From an uncultured Zoogloea sp. (GTDB taxonomy: Bacteria > Pseudomonadota > Gammaproteobacteria > Burkholderiales > Rhodocyclaceae): a DNA stretch of 13,800 nucleotides. The stretch is taken from the NCBI GenBank assembly GCA_937967645.1, contig CALBTT010000120.1, positions 1-13,800 of the forward strand, given 5' to 3'. The notes beneath the pieces were generated by a model, which saw nothing but the letters and a program-made list of their open reading frames with translations, was not told the origin of the DNA and ran no database searches. Positions 1 through 7,780 of the stretch are shown piece by piece. Made by a program: the position numbers and the translations under genes. The first letter of the stretch is position 1; each line of letters starts with the position of its first letter.

Positions 1-55
1 CGGCATACGAGTTGGTGATTCGTGACTGGAGTTCAGACGTGTGCTCTTCCGTTCT
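1..55 (+). other. Illumina P7/index/read-2 adapter (sequencing artefact)
   Basis: Bases 1-11 match the P7 segment CGGCATACGAG. Bases 12-13 (TT, expected AT) and 14-21 (GGTGATTC) fit the rest of P7 and an 8-base index. Bases 22-55 match the 34-base TruSeq read-2 adapter that begins GTGACTGGAGTTCAG and ends GCTCTTCCGATCT, with one mismatch (T for A at 52). Genomic sequence therefore begins at about base 56. The segment is technical and has no biological role, and it means this is the raw end of an assembled contig. An apparent GTG start at base 41 lies inside the adapter and must not be used. Confidence 0.96.
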
Positions 56-262
56 CAGGGTGGTCGCAAGATCCGCGTCCACGGACTCGACATCCGTGAG
101 CCGGGCATGACCTCCGAACACGCTACCCAACGCCTGCAGCGAGCCCTGGATTCGGGCAGCCTGTCGGTCGAGCCGGTGGAGGTGGATGGTTCCGGCCACA
201 CTGTCGCCGTGGTGCGGGTGAACGGCCGCAACGTGGCTGAAACGGTGCGCGCAGCGAACTGA
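56..262 (+). CDS. 3' fragment of a gene; possible degenerate SNase-like (thermonuclease fold) protein
   Basis: An open frame enters from the adapter junction and stops with TGA at 260-262, giving about 68 C-terminal residues; the true start is missing. The segment RKIRVHGLD followed about 30 residues later by HTVAVVRVNGRNVAETVRAA resembles the staphylococcal nuclease OB-fold pattern (KIRL-GIDAPE, then D-YGRTVA-V-NG-DV---VR). The arginine expected in the GR-T motif is replaced by His, the acidic PE after GLD is altered, and the chain ends where real nucleases continue into a C-terminal helix, so catalysis is doubtful. The family link is an inference from pattern only. The gene is followed after 18 bases by a strong terminator and converges on yeaD. 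It may instead be an unrelated small domain. Confidence 0.5.
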   Translation, partial: QGGRKIRVHGLDIREPGMTSEHATQRLQRALDSGSLSVEPVEVDGSGHTVAVVRVNGRNVAETVRAAN

Positions 263-280
263 GTTTCCGGTGTCTCCATG

Positions 281-314
281 AGAAAGGGGCGGCCGTGGCC
301 GCCCCTTTCTTTTT
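281..314. terminator. Intrinsic, probably bidirectional terminator between convergent genes
   Basis: A perfect 14-base inverted repeat (AGAAAGGGGCGGCC at 281-294 and its complement at 297-310) is followed on the plus strand by TTTT. It closes the plus-strand fragment ending at 262. The same hairpin lies 19 bases past the yeaD stop on the minus strand, where it is followed only by a poorer T tract (TTTCT inside the arm), so termination in that direction is plausible but weaker. Confidence 0.85.
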
Positions 315-332
315 GATGCACGCCCCGGGGGC

Positions 333-1181
333 TTACATCGCCACCAGGGTCTGGCGGCCCCACCAGTCGGCGCCCGGGGCGAGTTCGATCGGCGTCTTCA
401 CCGCCGCGGCCTCCACGCAGAGCATGCGCCGGAAGCCGTCGGAGGGCATGTCGGTGAGCTGGGCGCACTTGTGCTCCCAGGGGTTCCAGACCACTACGTC
501 GGGGAAGTTCTCGCTATGGATGCCAATGGCCCGGTGATCCTCGCGCACCAGGATGGTCGGCGGGGCGCCGTGGTAAATCCGGTCCACCTCGTCGTCGATC
601 ATCAGCCCGACGCCGGTTTCCTTCTTCAGCGTGCCGCCGTGGGCGGAGTCCCGGTAGTCGAGGCCGCGCAGGCCTTCGATGCGCAGGGACTCGACCTCGC
701 GGACCTTCAGGTAGGTGTGCAGCGCTGCCGTGAAGCTGAAGGCGGTGTCGCCGGTGTTCTCCACCTCCAGCTCCATGTCCAGCCGGCCGCCGCCAATCGA
801 GACACTCATCTCGGCGGCGAAGGCGTGGGGCCACAGGGCACGGGTTGCCGGGTCGTCCTCGAGGCGCAGGGTGGCGACGGCGTAGTCCTTGCCCGCGCGG
901 GAGCTCTCCACCCGCCAGGCGCGGTTGCGGGCGAAGCCGTGCTTCGGCAGCGGCCCCTCTGCGGCGAACTGCGGAAAGCACACCGGCGTGCCGCCACGGA
1001 TCGGCGTGCTGCCGTCGAAGACGGCCTGGGGGCTGAGGTAGAGGCGTTCTTCGCCGCCGGCAGGCGTCCAGGACAGCACCTGGGCGCCGAACAGGCTGAT
1101 CAGCGCCACGGCGCCGTCCGGGGTTTGCAGCTTGAGCACGGGCTGGCCGTGCAGCTCGGCGGTTTCTATCTGGTCGATCAT
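333..1181 (-). CDS. yeaD: D-hexose-6-phosphate mutarotase (YeaD, aldose-1-epimerase family)
   Basis: The 282-residue product matches the usual length of the YeaD/YMR099c branch of the galactose mutarotase superfamily. These cytosolic enzymes interconvert alpha and beta anomers of glucose-6-phosphate and related sugar phosphates. Visible marks are RGGTPVCFPQF (62-72), PKHGFAR (79-85), FTAALHTYLKV with the predicted catalytic His155, DEVDRIY (197-203), VVVWNPW (229-235) and MLCVEAA with the predicted catalytic Glu257. His155/Glu257 correspond in position to the His/Glu pair known from the yeast homologue. The start is ATG (1181-1179), 18 bases after the tag stop, with only a weak Shine-Dalgarno sequence, so it is probably co-transcribed with tag. 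The two have no obvious metabolic link. Confidence 0.93.
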   Translation of the reverse strand: MIDQIETAELHGQPVLKLQTPDGAVALISLFGAQVLSWTPAGGEERLYLSPQAVFDGSTPIRGGTPVCFPQFAAEGPLPKHGFARNRAWRVESSRAGKDYAVATLRLEDDPATRALWPHAFAAEMSVSIGGGRLDMELEVENTGDTAFSFTAALHTYLKVREVESLRIEGLRGLDYRDSAHGGTLKKETGVGLMIDDEVDRIYHGAPPTILVREDHRAIGIHSENFPDVVVWNPWEHKCAQLTDMPSDGFRRMLCVEAAAVKTPIELAPGADWWGRQTLVAM

Positions 1182-1199
1182 GATTCGCGGATGCGGGTG

Positions 1200-1805
1200 T
1201 TACAGAGGCGGCGATGATAGCGCGGCCACCTCCTGGTGGCGGAAACAGTCGGTCACGTGGTCGTTCACCAGCCCGGCTGCCTGCATGAAGGCATAGCAGA
1301 TGGTGGTGCCGACAAAGCGGAAACCGCGCTTCTTGAGCGCCTTCGAGAGCTCATCCGAGAGCGGTGTGCTGGCCTGCGCATCGGCCAGGCTGCGGAGCTG
1401 GTTCTGGATCGGCTGGCCGTCCACGAAGCGCCACAGCCAGGCATCGAAGCTGCCGAATTCAGCCTGGATGGCCAGGAAGGCGCGCGCATTGTCGATGGTC
1501 GAGGCGATCTTCAGGCGGTTGCGGACGATGCCCGGGTTGAGCATCAGCGCCGCCTGGTCGGCTTCGGTGAAGCGGGCCACCTTCTCGGGGTCGAAGCCGG
1601 CGAAGGCCTGGCGGTAGGTTTCACGCTTGCGCAGCACGGTGATCCAGGACAGGCCGGCCTGGGCGCCTTCGAGGGTCAGCAGCTCGAACAGGGCGCGGTC
1701 GTCGTGGAGCGGAACGCCCCATTCGGTGTCGTGGTAGGCCTGGTAGAGCGGGTCGTCGCCGCACCAGGCGCAGCGCGTGACGGGGAGGGGGGCGATCTCT
1801 GGCAT
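1200..1805 (-). CDS. tag: DNA-3-methyladenine glycosylase I
   Basis: The 201-residue product is a close match to constitutive Tag, a base-excision enzyme of the helix-hairpin-helix superfamily that removes 3-methyladenine from alkylated DNA. The zinc-snap ligands can be placed by the spacing of E. coli Tag: Cys12 and His25 near the N-terminus, and His183 and Cys187 in NDHVTDC. The base-pocket residues Tyr24 (AYHDTEWG), Glu46 (LEGAQAGLSW) and Trp54 are present, as is the signature KALKKRGFRFVGTTICY (156-172). The ATG (1805-1803) is supported by AAGGAAG ending 7 bases upstream. The N-terminus is about 8 residues longer than in E. coli. The gene lies just after a terminator for pat and 18 bases before yeaD. 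Confidence 0.96.
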   Translation of the reverse strand: MPEIAPLPVTRCAWCGDDPLYQAYHDTEWGVPLHDDRALFELLTLEGAQAGLSWITVLRKRETYRQAFAGFDPEKVARFTEADQAALMLNPGIVRNRLKIASTIDNARAFLAIQAEFGSFDAWLWRFVDGQPIQNQLRSLADAQASTPLSDELSKALKKRGFRFVGTTICYAFMQAAGLVNDHVTDCFRHQEVAALSSPPL

Positions 1806-1818
1806 GCGGGGCTTCCTT

Positions 1819-1852
1819 GAAAAAGGCCCGCGCTCCTCGCGGAGGCGGGCCT
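1819..1852 (-). terminator. Intrinsic terminator downstream of pat, within the tag leader
   Basis: On the minus strand AGGCCCGC (1852-1845) pairs with GCGGGCCT (1831-1824), with an inner CTCC/GGAG helix, and is followed directly by a T run ending at 1819. It begins about 28 bases past the pat stop codon. The T run ends only about 13 bases before the tag start, so it also bears on how tag is expressed. Confidence 0.85.
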
Positions 1853-1880
1853 GTGGCAGACAGCGGGCGGGCGGGATCGT

Positions 1881-4568
1881 TCAGCCCTGCAGCATCAGCG
1901 CACCGTGCTTGATGGTGTTGTCTTCCGGGTCGTTGGTGAGCACGAAGCCGAGGCTCTGCACGAACTTGAGCATGCGGTCGTTGTTGGACAGGAAGATGCC
2001 GGTCATGGCGTGCAGGCCGCGGTTGCGGGCGGTCTCGATGAGCACGCCCATCAGGCGGCGGGCCAGGCCCCGGTGCTGCCAGTCCTCGGCCACCACGATG
2101 GCGAACTCACAGGTCTCGCCGTCCGGGTTCACCGCGTAGCGGGCCACCCCGATCTCCACCTCCGCGCCTTCTTCCTCGATGGTGGCCACAAAGGCCATCT
2201 CCCGGTCGTAGTCGATCTGGGTGAGGCGGGCGACCATGGCGGGCGGCAGCTCGCGCATGGTGTTCATGAAGCGCAGGTACTTGGTCTCGGGCGACAGCTT
2301 GCGCACGAACTCCACCTCGAGCTCCGCATCTTCCGGCTTGATCGGCCGCACCGTGATCTCGCCCTCCGGCATGGAGATCTTGGTGATGAGGTGGGACGGG
2401 TAGGGGTGGATCGCCATGTGGTCGTAGCGGTCCGCCGTGGGGGCGATGTTGTCCACCACGATGCGCGCATCCACGGCCACCGCGCCGTGTTCGTCCACGA
2501 TCAGCGGGTTGATGTCCATCTCGCGGATCCACGGCAGCTCGCAGACCATCTCGGAGATGCGCAGCAGCACGAACTCCAGCGACTCCATGTTGATCGGCGG
2601 CATGTTGCGGTATTCGCCGAGCAGGGTGGAGATGCGGGTGGACTTGATCAGATCCTGCACCAGGTAGTTGTTCAGCGGCGGCAGGGCCACCGCGCGGTCC
2701 TTCTGGATCTCCACGTGGGCGCCGCCCTCGCCGAAGGTGATCACCGGGCCGAACACCGGGTCGCGGAAGGCGCCGACCATCAGCTCGCGGCCGTAAGGCT
2801 TGATCACCATCGGCTCGATCGCCACGCCGTTGATGACGGCGTCGGGGCGCTTCTTCTTCACCTCTTCCAGGATCTCCTGGTAGGCCGAGCGCACCGCGGC
2901 CAGGCCGCGCAGGTTGAGGCGCACGCCGCCCAGCTCGGCCTTGTGGGTGATGGAGGGGGAGTCGATCTTCATCGCCACCGGCAGTCCGAGTTCCTCGGCC
3001 AGCACCATCGCCTCGGTGGCCGAGCGGGCCACCACGGTCTGGGCGATGGGGATGCGGAAGGCCGCCAGCAGGGCCTTGGACTCCATCTCGTTGAGGTTCT
3101 TGCGGCGCTCCGAGAGGGCCGTCTCGATCACCAGCCGTGCGCTCTCCACCGACGGCGGATTCAGGTCGGACGACAGGGAGCTGGGCGTCTGCACCAGTAG
3201 CTTCTGGTTGCGGTAGTAGGCCGAGATGTGGCCGAACAGCTCCACCGCCGGCTCAGGCGTGCGGAAGGTGGGGATGCCGGCGGCCTCGAAGCGCTTGCGC
3301 CCTTCGCGCACCTGCTCCTCGCCCATCCAGCAGGTGAACACCGGCTTGTCGGCGGTGCGCTCGATCTCGACGATGCGGTCGGCCACCTCGGTGGGGCGGG
3401 CCATGGCCTGCGGCGTGAGAATGGTCAGCACGCCTTCCACGTTCTCGTCGGACAGCACGATGTCGAGGGTCTTGGCGTAGCGGTCGGGGTCGGCGTCGCC
3501 GATGATGTCGATCGGATTGCAGTGGGACCAGTTGGCCGGCAGCACTTCGTTGAGCTTGGCGACCGTGGCGTCGGTGAGCTTGGCCATCGGGATGCGCAGG
3601 TCGGCGGCGCGGTCGGCAGCCATCACACCCGGACCGCCGCCGTTGGTGATCACGGCCAGGCGGTTGCCGCGCGGGCGGAAGTGCGAGAACAGGGCATTGG
3701 CCGCCGCGAACAGCTGGCCCATGTTGTACAGGCGGATCACCCCGGCGCGGCGCAGGGCGGCGTCGAACACCGCGTCCTCGCCCACCATGGCGCCCGAGTG
3801 CAGCAGGGCTGCCTGGGAGCCGGCCGGATGGCGGCCCACCTTGATCAGCAGCACCGGCTTGACCCGCGCCGCGGCGCGCAGGGCGCTGACGAAGCGGCGG
3901 GCGTCCTTGATGCCCTCCACGTACAGGAAGATGCTCTCGGTGCGGGAGTCCGACACCATGTATTCGAGGACTTCGCCGAAGTCGATGTCCACCGAGGTGC
4001 CCAGCGACACCACCGACGAGAAACCGACGTTGTTCGGGCGGGCCCAGTCGAGGATGGCCGAGCACAGCGCACCGGACTGGGAGATCAGGCCGATCGAGCC
4101 CTTGATCGCGCCGCCGTCGGCAAAGCTTGCATTGAGGCCCAGTTCGGGACGCAGCACGCCCAGACAGTTGGGGCCGAGCAGGCGAATGCGGTGGCGGCGG
4201 GCATTTTCATAGGTGTTCTTCTCGAGCATGCGGCCGCGCGGGCCCGAATCCGAGAAGCCCGAGGGCAGCACGATCACCGATTTGGTGCCGGCCCGGCCAC
4301 AGGCGTCGACGATCGCCGGCACCCGGTCGGCCTTGGTGGTGATCACGGCCAGGTCGAGGCGCTGCGGGATGTCCTCGACGCTCTTGTAACAGGGTACCCC
4401 GAGCACGCTCTCGTACTTGGGGTTGACGGCGAACAGCTTGCCCTTGAACCCGGCCTCCAGCATGTTGCGGACCAGGATGTTGCCGAGGGACAACTCCCGC
4501 TCGCTGGCGCCAACGATGGCAACCGAGCGGGGCTCGAAGAGGGGGGTGAGGTAATGCTGTTCGTTCAT
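1881..4568 (-). CDS. pat: Bifunctional acyl-CoA synthetase (NDP-forming)-like / GNAT protein lysine acetyltransferase (Pat/YfiQ type)
   Basis: The 895-residue product has the full architecture of the Pat/YfiQ/PatZ family. A CoA-binding Rossmann domain (about 10-135; VAIVGAS at 16-22, LGPNCLG at 131-137) is followed by succinyl-CoA-ligase-like domains (about 150-455; ISQSGALCS at 162-170, TNGGGPGVMAADR at 308-320), an ATP-grasp domain (about 485-708; LPVAMKIDSPSITHKAELGG) and a C-terminal GNAT domain (about 735-895). The acetyl-CoA loop is QHRGLA (831-836) and a likely catalytic Glu821 lies in CEFAIVV. Family members acetylate acetyl-CoA synthetase and other lysines, switching off acetate activation. 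His257 (LLHSGA) sits where NDP-forming acyl-CoA synthetases carry the phosphohistidine, so a ligase activity cannot be excluded. It is monocistronic by appearance: a 217-base upstream gap with a regulator site, and a terminator after the stop. Confidence 0.9.
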   Translation of the reverse strand: MNEQHYLTPLFEPRSVAIVGASERELSLGNILVRNMLEAGFKGKLFAVNPKYESVLGVPCYKSVEDIPQRLDLAVITTKADRVPAIVDACGRAGTKSVIVLPSGFSDSGPRGRMLEKNTYENARRHRIRLLGPNCLGVLRPELGLNASFADGGAIKGSIGLISQSGALCSAILDWARPNNVGFSSVVSLGTSVDIDFGEVLEYMVSDSRTESIFLYVEGIKDARRFVSALRAAARVKPVLLIKVGRHPAGSQAALLHSGAMVGEDAVFDAALRRAGVIRLYNMGQLFAAANALFSHFRPRGNRLAVITNGGGPGVMAADRAADLRIPMAKLTDATVAKLNEVLPANWSHCNPIDIIGDADPDRYAKTLDIVLSDENVEGVLTILTPQAMARPTEVADRIVEIERTADKPVFTCWMGEEQVREGRKRFEAAGIPTFRTPEPAVELFGHISAYYRNQKLLVQTPSSLSSDLNPPSVESARLVIETALSERRKNLNEMESKALLAAFRIPIAQTVVARSATEAMVLAEELGLPVAMKIDSPSITHKAELGGVRLNLRGLAAVRSAYQEILEEVKKKRPDAVINGVAIEPMVIKPYGRELMVGAFRDPVFGPVITFGEGGAHVEIQKDRAVALPPLNNYLVQDLIKSTRISTLLGEYRNMPPINMESLEFVLLRISEMVCELPWIREMDINPLIVDEHGAVAVDARIVVDNIAPTADRYDHMAIHPYPSHLITKISMPEGEITVRPIKPEDAELEVEFVRKLSPETKYLRFMNTMRELPPAMVARLTQIDYDREMAFVATIEEEGAEVEIGVARYAVNPDGETCEFAIVVAEDWQHRGLARRLMGVLIETARNRGLHAMTGIFLSNNDRMLKFVQSLGFVLTNDPEDNTIKHGALMLQG

Positions 4569-4694
4569 GATGGTTGCTCGCGGTCGCGCTGGTGTGCGGC
4601 TATTGTGCTGCCGTTTTCACAGGGTCGGGTTTCCTTTTGGGGTCGCCCGGATTCTACTCTGCGATGAGCGTCCCTGTATTAGGGAAAGCCGCCG

Positions 4695-4733
4695 TTTATT
4701 GCGTTGCACAATGCGCCTTGTGATTTATATCAA
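4695..4733 (-). promoter_or_regulatory. FNR/ANR-like (or CRP-like) binding site and possible pat promoter
   Basis: On the minus strand TTGAT-ATAA-ATCAC (4733-4720) matches the FNR consensus TTGAT-N4-ATCAA at 9 of 10 positions. The opposite strand reads TGTGA-N6-TCAAG, an 8 of 10 CRP match, so the regulator class is ambiguous. About 29 bases downstream of the site centre, AATAAA (4700-4695) could serve as a -10 element, near class II activator geometry. An imperfect palindrome ATTGCGTTGCACAAT (4698-4712, plus strand) overlaps this area. The site lies about 150 bases before the pat start. The remainder of the 217-base gap shows no gene. Confidence 0.5.
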
Positions 4734-4784
4734 GGCTTCTTATTCAAGGTGTTGCGCGGCAGCAACGGAAGGGGAGGGAATTCC

Positions 4785-7643
4785 TCAGTGGCTGAGGGTG
4801 AAATAGAAGTGGGCGCCCTCGTCGGGCGTCGATTCGGCCCAGACGCGCCCTTCGTGGCGCTGGATGACCCGCAGCACGGTGGCCAGGCCGATGCCGGTGC
4901 CGGCGAACTCACTGATGCCGTGCAGGCGGTGGAAGGGCAGGAACAGTTTGGACGCGAAGTTCATGTCGAAGCCGGCCCCGTTGTCCGACACGCAATACAC
5001 TACCTGGCGGTCGCGCAGTTCGGCATGGAAGCGGATCGAGGCCACCTCCCGGCGGCTGGTGAACTTCCAGGCATTGCGCAGCAGGTTGTCCAGCGCCACC
5101 CGCATCAGCGCCCGGTCGGCGGCGGCGATCAGGTTGGGTTCTATATGGATGTCCACCTGGCGCTCGGGGTTCTCGAGCCGCAGTTCGCCCAGGATCTGTT
5201 CGACCAGCAGGCTGAGGTTGACCTGTTCCCGCTTCATGGTCTGGCGGGTCAGCCGGGCGAGGTCGATCAGGTCGTCGATCAGGCGCGCCATGCGCTGGGT
5301 GGCTACCCGGATGCGTTGCAGGTATTCCTTGCCGATCTCGTCCAGGCGCGGCGCGTAATCCTCCGCGACGATCTGGGCGAAGCCGTCGATCGCCCGCAGA
5401 GGCGCGCGCAGGTCGTGGGACACCGAGTAGGAGAAGGCTTCCAGCTCCCGGTTCGAAGCCTCCAGCTCGGCCGTACGGACCCGGACCCGCGCTTCCAGCT
5501 CCTTGTTGAGGTCGCGCTGGGTCTGCTCGGCCTCCTTGCGGGCGGTGATGTCGGTGAGGGTGCCCGAGCAGCCGGCGGCCCGGTCGTGGGTGTCGCGCAG
5601 GGGGCGCAGGGTGGCCTCCGTCCAGCGCGGTCCGCCGGTCCGGGTGCGCAGGCGGAACTCGATCTCGGCGATCTCCTCGTAGCCCTCCCGCACCGCGCGC
5701 AGATGGGGGGTCACCCGTCCCCGGTCTTCCTCCTCCACGAAGTCCAGCAGGTTCTGGCCCATGCTCAGGCGGCTGTCGAAACCGGTGGTCTGGTGCCAGG
5801 CCCGGTTGAGGAAGGTGATCCGGCCTTCGGCATCGGTCTGGAAGAGGATCTCCTTGACCGACTCCACCACATCCCGGTACATCGCCTGGCTTTCCCGCAG
5901 GACCTGCTCGGCATGCAGCCAGCGGGCCACGTCGCGCAGCATGTAGATCAGCGCCGGGCGGTCGTCCAGCGTGGTCTTCACCGCGATGGCCTCTGCCTGC
6001 AGCGGTTTGCCGTCGGCGCCCCGGAAGCGCAGGGGCAGGGGCGGGAGGTGGGTTTGCCGGGGGTCGGCGGTGAAGCCGGCCAGCCGGGCCTGTTCCAGGC
6101 TGCGGTCGTCAGGGGTCAGCAAGGCCAGCAGCTCGAGCCCGTCCAGCCCCTCGCTGCCCTCCGTCGCCAACAGACGACGCGCGGCTGCATTGGCCAGGCG
6201 CACACGGCCGTCCACGCAGACCAGGGTGGCCTCGGGGGCATCCTCGAACAGCGCCTGGTAGCCGTTGGCCCTGGTCTCCTGGTGGGCCGGCACCGCCTGC
6301 GGCGCCGGACGATCCTGCAGCACAAGCACCAGGCTGGCTGGCTGCTCGTCCTGGGTGCGGACCCGGCGCAGGCATTCCCGGACCTGCAGGCGTCGTCCGT
6401 CGCTTGAGCGGTAAACCGCGTCCCGCTGAAGCTCGTCCTGATCCTCCTGCAGGCAGCGCTGACGCTGTGTGTGCCAGGCGCTGGCATCGGACGCCTCCAT
6501 GAAGGCCTCCAGGGCCTGGCCGTGGATCGCGTCGGCGGGCTGTCCCAGAAGGTTCTGCGTGGCCTGGTTGGCCTGCTGCACCTGCCCCTCGGCATTCAGC
6601 AGAACGATGGCCACCGGGGCCTGTTCGAACAGGCGGCGGAACAGCGCAGCCTCGCGCATCAGGCGTCGGCGCATCTCCATCTCGCCCGTCATGTTGCGGG
6701 TGGTGCCGCAGTAGCCGGCGAAGGCGCCCTGGCGGTCGAATACCGGAATCCCCGATTCGCGCAGCCAGACCAGCCGGCCGTGGGCATCCCGGCGGCAGAA
6801 CTGGAACTCCGAGAAGGGCTCCTGCTTGTGAAGGCAGGCAATGTGCGAGGCCCAGGGGTCGGCGCTCGGGGACACGCCGGGCAGGTCCCAGCGGCGCCGC
6901 CCGATGGTGTCCTCCGCGGCCAGATCGCCGACCAGGCCGGAGCGTGCAGTCAGCGTCGTGTAGCACAAGTCGGCGTCCTGCTCCCAGTAGCCGTCGGCGC
7001 TGCAGCCCAGCAAGGCATGGATGCGCTCCTCGTTGTCGAGCAGCTCGGCGGCCAGGCGGGCCCGCTCGGTCACGTCCCGACCAATGCCCCGGTAACCCAG
7101 GAAGGTGCCCGCCGCGTCGAAGCGAGGCGTACCGAGCAGTTCCAGGTGGCGCACCTCCCCGTCCGGACAGCGGCGGGTCAAGGTGGCGCTGAGGGGCGCC
7201 CGGCGGGCCAGGGTGTCGAGGAGGGCTGTCGCGAAATCCTCGCGTACGTCGGGCATCACGCTCACCGTCCAACTCCTGCCCGCGGCGTGGTCCAGGCCCA
7301 GGTCAGCGGGGGGCGGGCGGGGCGTGTCGATGAAGAGCAGGTCCGCATCCGTCTCCCACCACCAGTCGCCCGACAGCTCCGCGAAGGCGTGCCAGGCCAC
7401 ATTGATCTCGGTAGGCGGGGGCGCCTGCGGCGGCGTGGCCATGGCGGTAGGTCGGCGGAGCAGCCGTTGCAGCAACGCGCCGGCCACCAGGCCACCGATA
7501 CCCCAGGCCAGGGAGGGGAGTTGTTCCAGGGGGGACCACCCGGTCTCGGCTGCCCGTGCGGTGGACGCGAGCGCCCAGCCCGTCAGCAGTAAACAGGAGG
7601 AGGCAGGCCGTGCAGCCAGGGAGGAGAGGAGTCGGACACGCAT
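4785..7643 (-). CDS. Multi-PAS sensor histidine kinase
   Basis: This 952-residue protein begins with a signal-like hydrophobic segment (about 14-32) and a second membrane segment (about 43-62), leaving a very short periplasmic loop. Five PAS-like modules follow at about 80-195, 205-325, 335-445, 460-575 and 587-705. The first two share W-E-x-D-A-D-L motifs (WWWETDADL at 94-102, YWEQDADL at 219-226). A coiled linker (705-735) leads to a HisKA domain with SVSHDLRAPLR and predicted phosphoacceptor His743, then HATPase_c with N-box NLLRNAWKFT (853-862), DNGAGFD (887-893) and GTGIGLATV (915-923). The H-box resembles that of phytochrome-like kinases, but no GAF/PHY chromophore domain is seen. There is no receiver domain and no adjacent response regulator, so partner and signal are unknown. 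The ATG at 7643 has AGGG four bases upstream. Confidence 0.92.
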   Translation of the reverse strand: MRVRLLSSLAARPASSCLLLTGWALASTARAAETGWSPLEQLPSLAWGIGGLVAGALLQRLLRRPTAMATPPQAPPPTEINVAWHAFAELSGDWWWETDADLLFIDTPRPPPADLGLDHAAGRSWTVSVMPDVREDFATALLDTLARRAPLSATLTRRCPDGEVRHLELLGTPRFDAAGTFLGYRGIGRDVTERARLAAELLDNEERIHALLGCSADGYWEQDADLCYTTLTARSGLVGDLAAEDTIGRRRWDLPGVSPSADPWASHIACLHKQEPFSEFQFCRRDAHGRLVWLRESGIPVFDRQGAFAGYCGTTRNMTGEMEMRRRLMREAALFRRLFEQAPVAIVLLNAEGQVQQANQATQNLLGQPADAIHGQALEAFMEASDASAWHTQRQRCLQEDQDELQRDAVYRSSDGRRLQVRECLRRVRTQDEQPASLVLVLQDRPAPQAVPAHQETRANGYQALFEDAPEATLVCVDGRVRLANAAARRLLATEGSEGLDGLELLALLTPDDRSLEQARLAGFTADPRQTHLPPLPLRFRGADGKPLQAEAIAVKTTLDDRPALIYMLRDVARWLHAEQVLRESQAMYRDVVESVKEILFQTDAEGRITFLNRAWHQTTGFDSRLSMGQNLLDFVEEEDRGRVTPHLRAVREGYEEIAEIEFRLRTRTGGPRWTEATLRPLRDTHDRAAGCSGTLTDITARKEAEQTQRDLNKELEARVRVRTAELEASNRELEAFSYSVSHDLRAPLRAIDGFAQIVAEDYAPRLDEIGKEYLQRIRVATQRMARLIDDLIDLARLTRQTMKREQVNLSLLVEQILGELRLENPERQVDIHIEPNLIAAADRALMRVALDNLLRNAWKFTSRREVASIRFHAELRDRQVVYCVSDNGAGFDMNFASKLFLPFHRLHGISEFAGTGIGLATVLRVIQRHEGRVWAESTPDEGAHFYFTLSH

Positions 7644-7780
7644 CGCGCCCTATTATCCTTGGAGAGTCCAGCCTTGGTGCGCTGCCATAAGCGCGAAATC
7701 ATGCGCCTTGCCACGAACCATGTAAAAAAGTGTCCTCGCCGCATCAACGGCGTGCCCAAGAAAAAATTTATCGAAGACGT

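Noticed and set aside
41..262. Complete small gene starting with GTG at 41
   Set aside because: The start codon and first five codons lie in adapter sequence; only 56-262 is genomic and it is a 3' fragment.
1905..3200. Long His/Arg/Gly-rich plus-strand frame opposite pat
   Set aside because: Its composition is that of a shadow frame in GC-rich DNA; pat on the other strand has clear domains. The same holds for 3228-4667 opposite pat.
4774..4788. Hairpin CCTCAG-TGG-CTGAGG across the kinase stop codon as a terminator
   Set aside because: The stem is only six base pairs and no T run follows on the minus strand.
4704..6407. 567-residue plus-strand frame opposite the kinase
   Set aside because: Low-complexity shadow of the kinase gene; no motif or start signal.
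7695..7715. Sigma-54-like element (TGGCAAG-N4-ATGAT) upstream of the kinase, minus strand
   Set aside because: The essential GC at -12 is absent (GA instead), so the match is not convincing.
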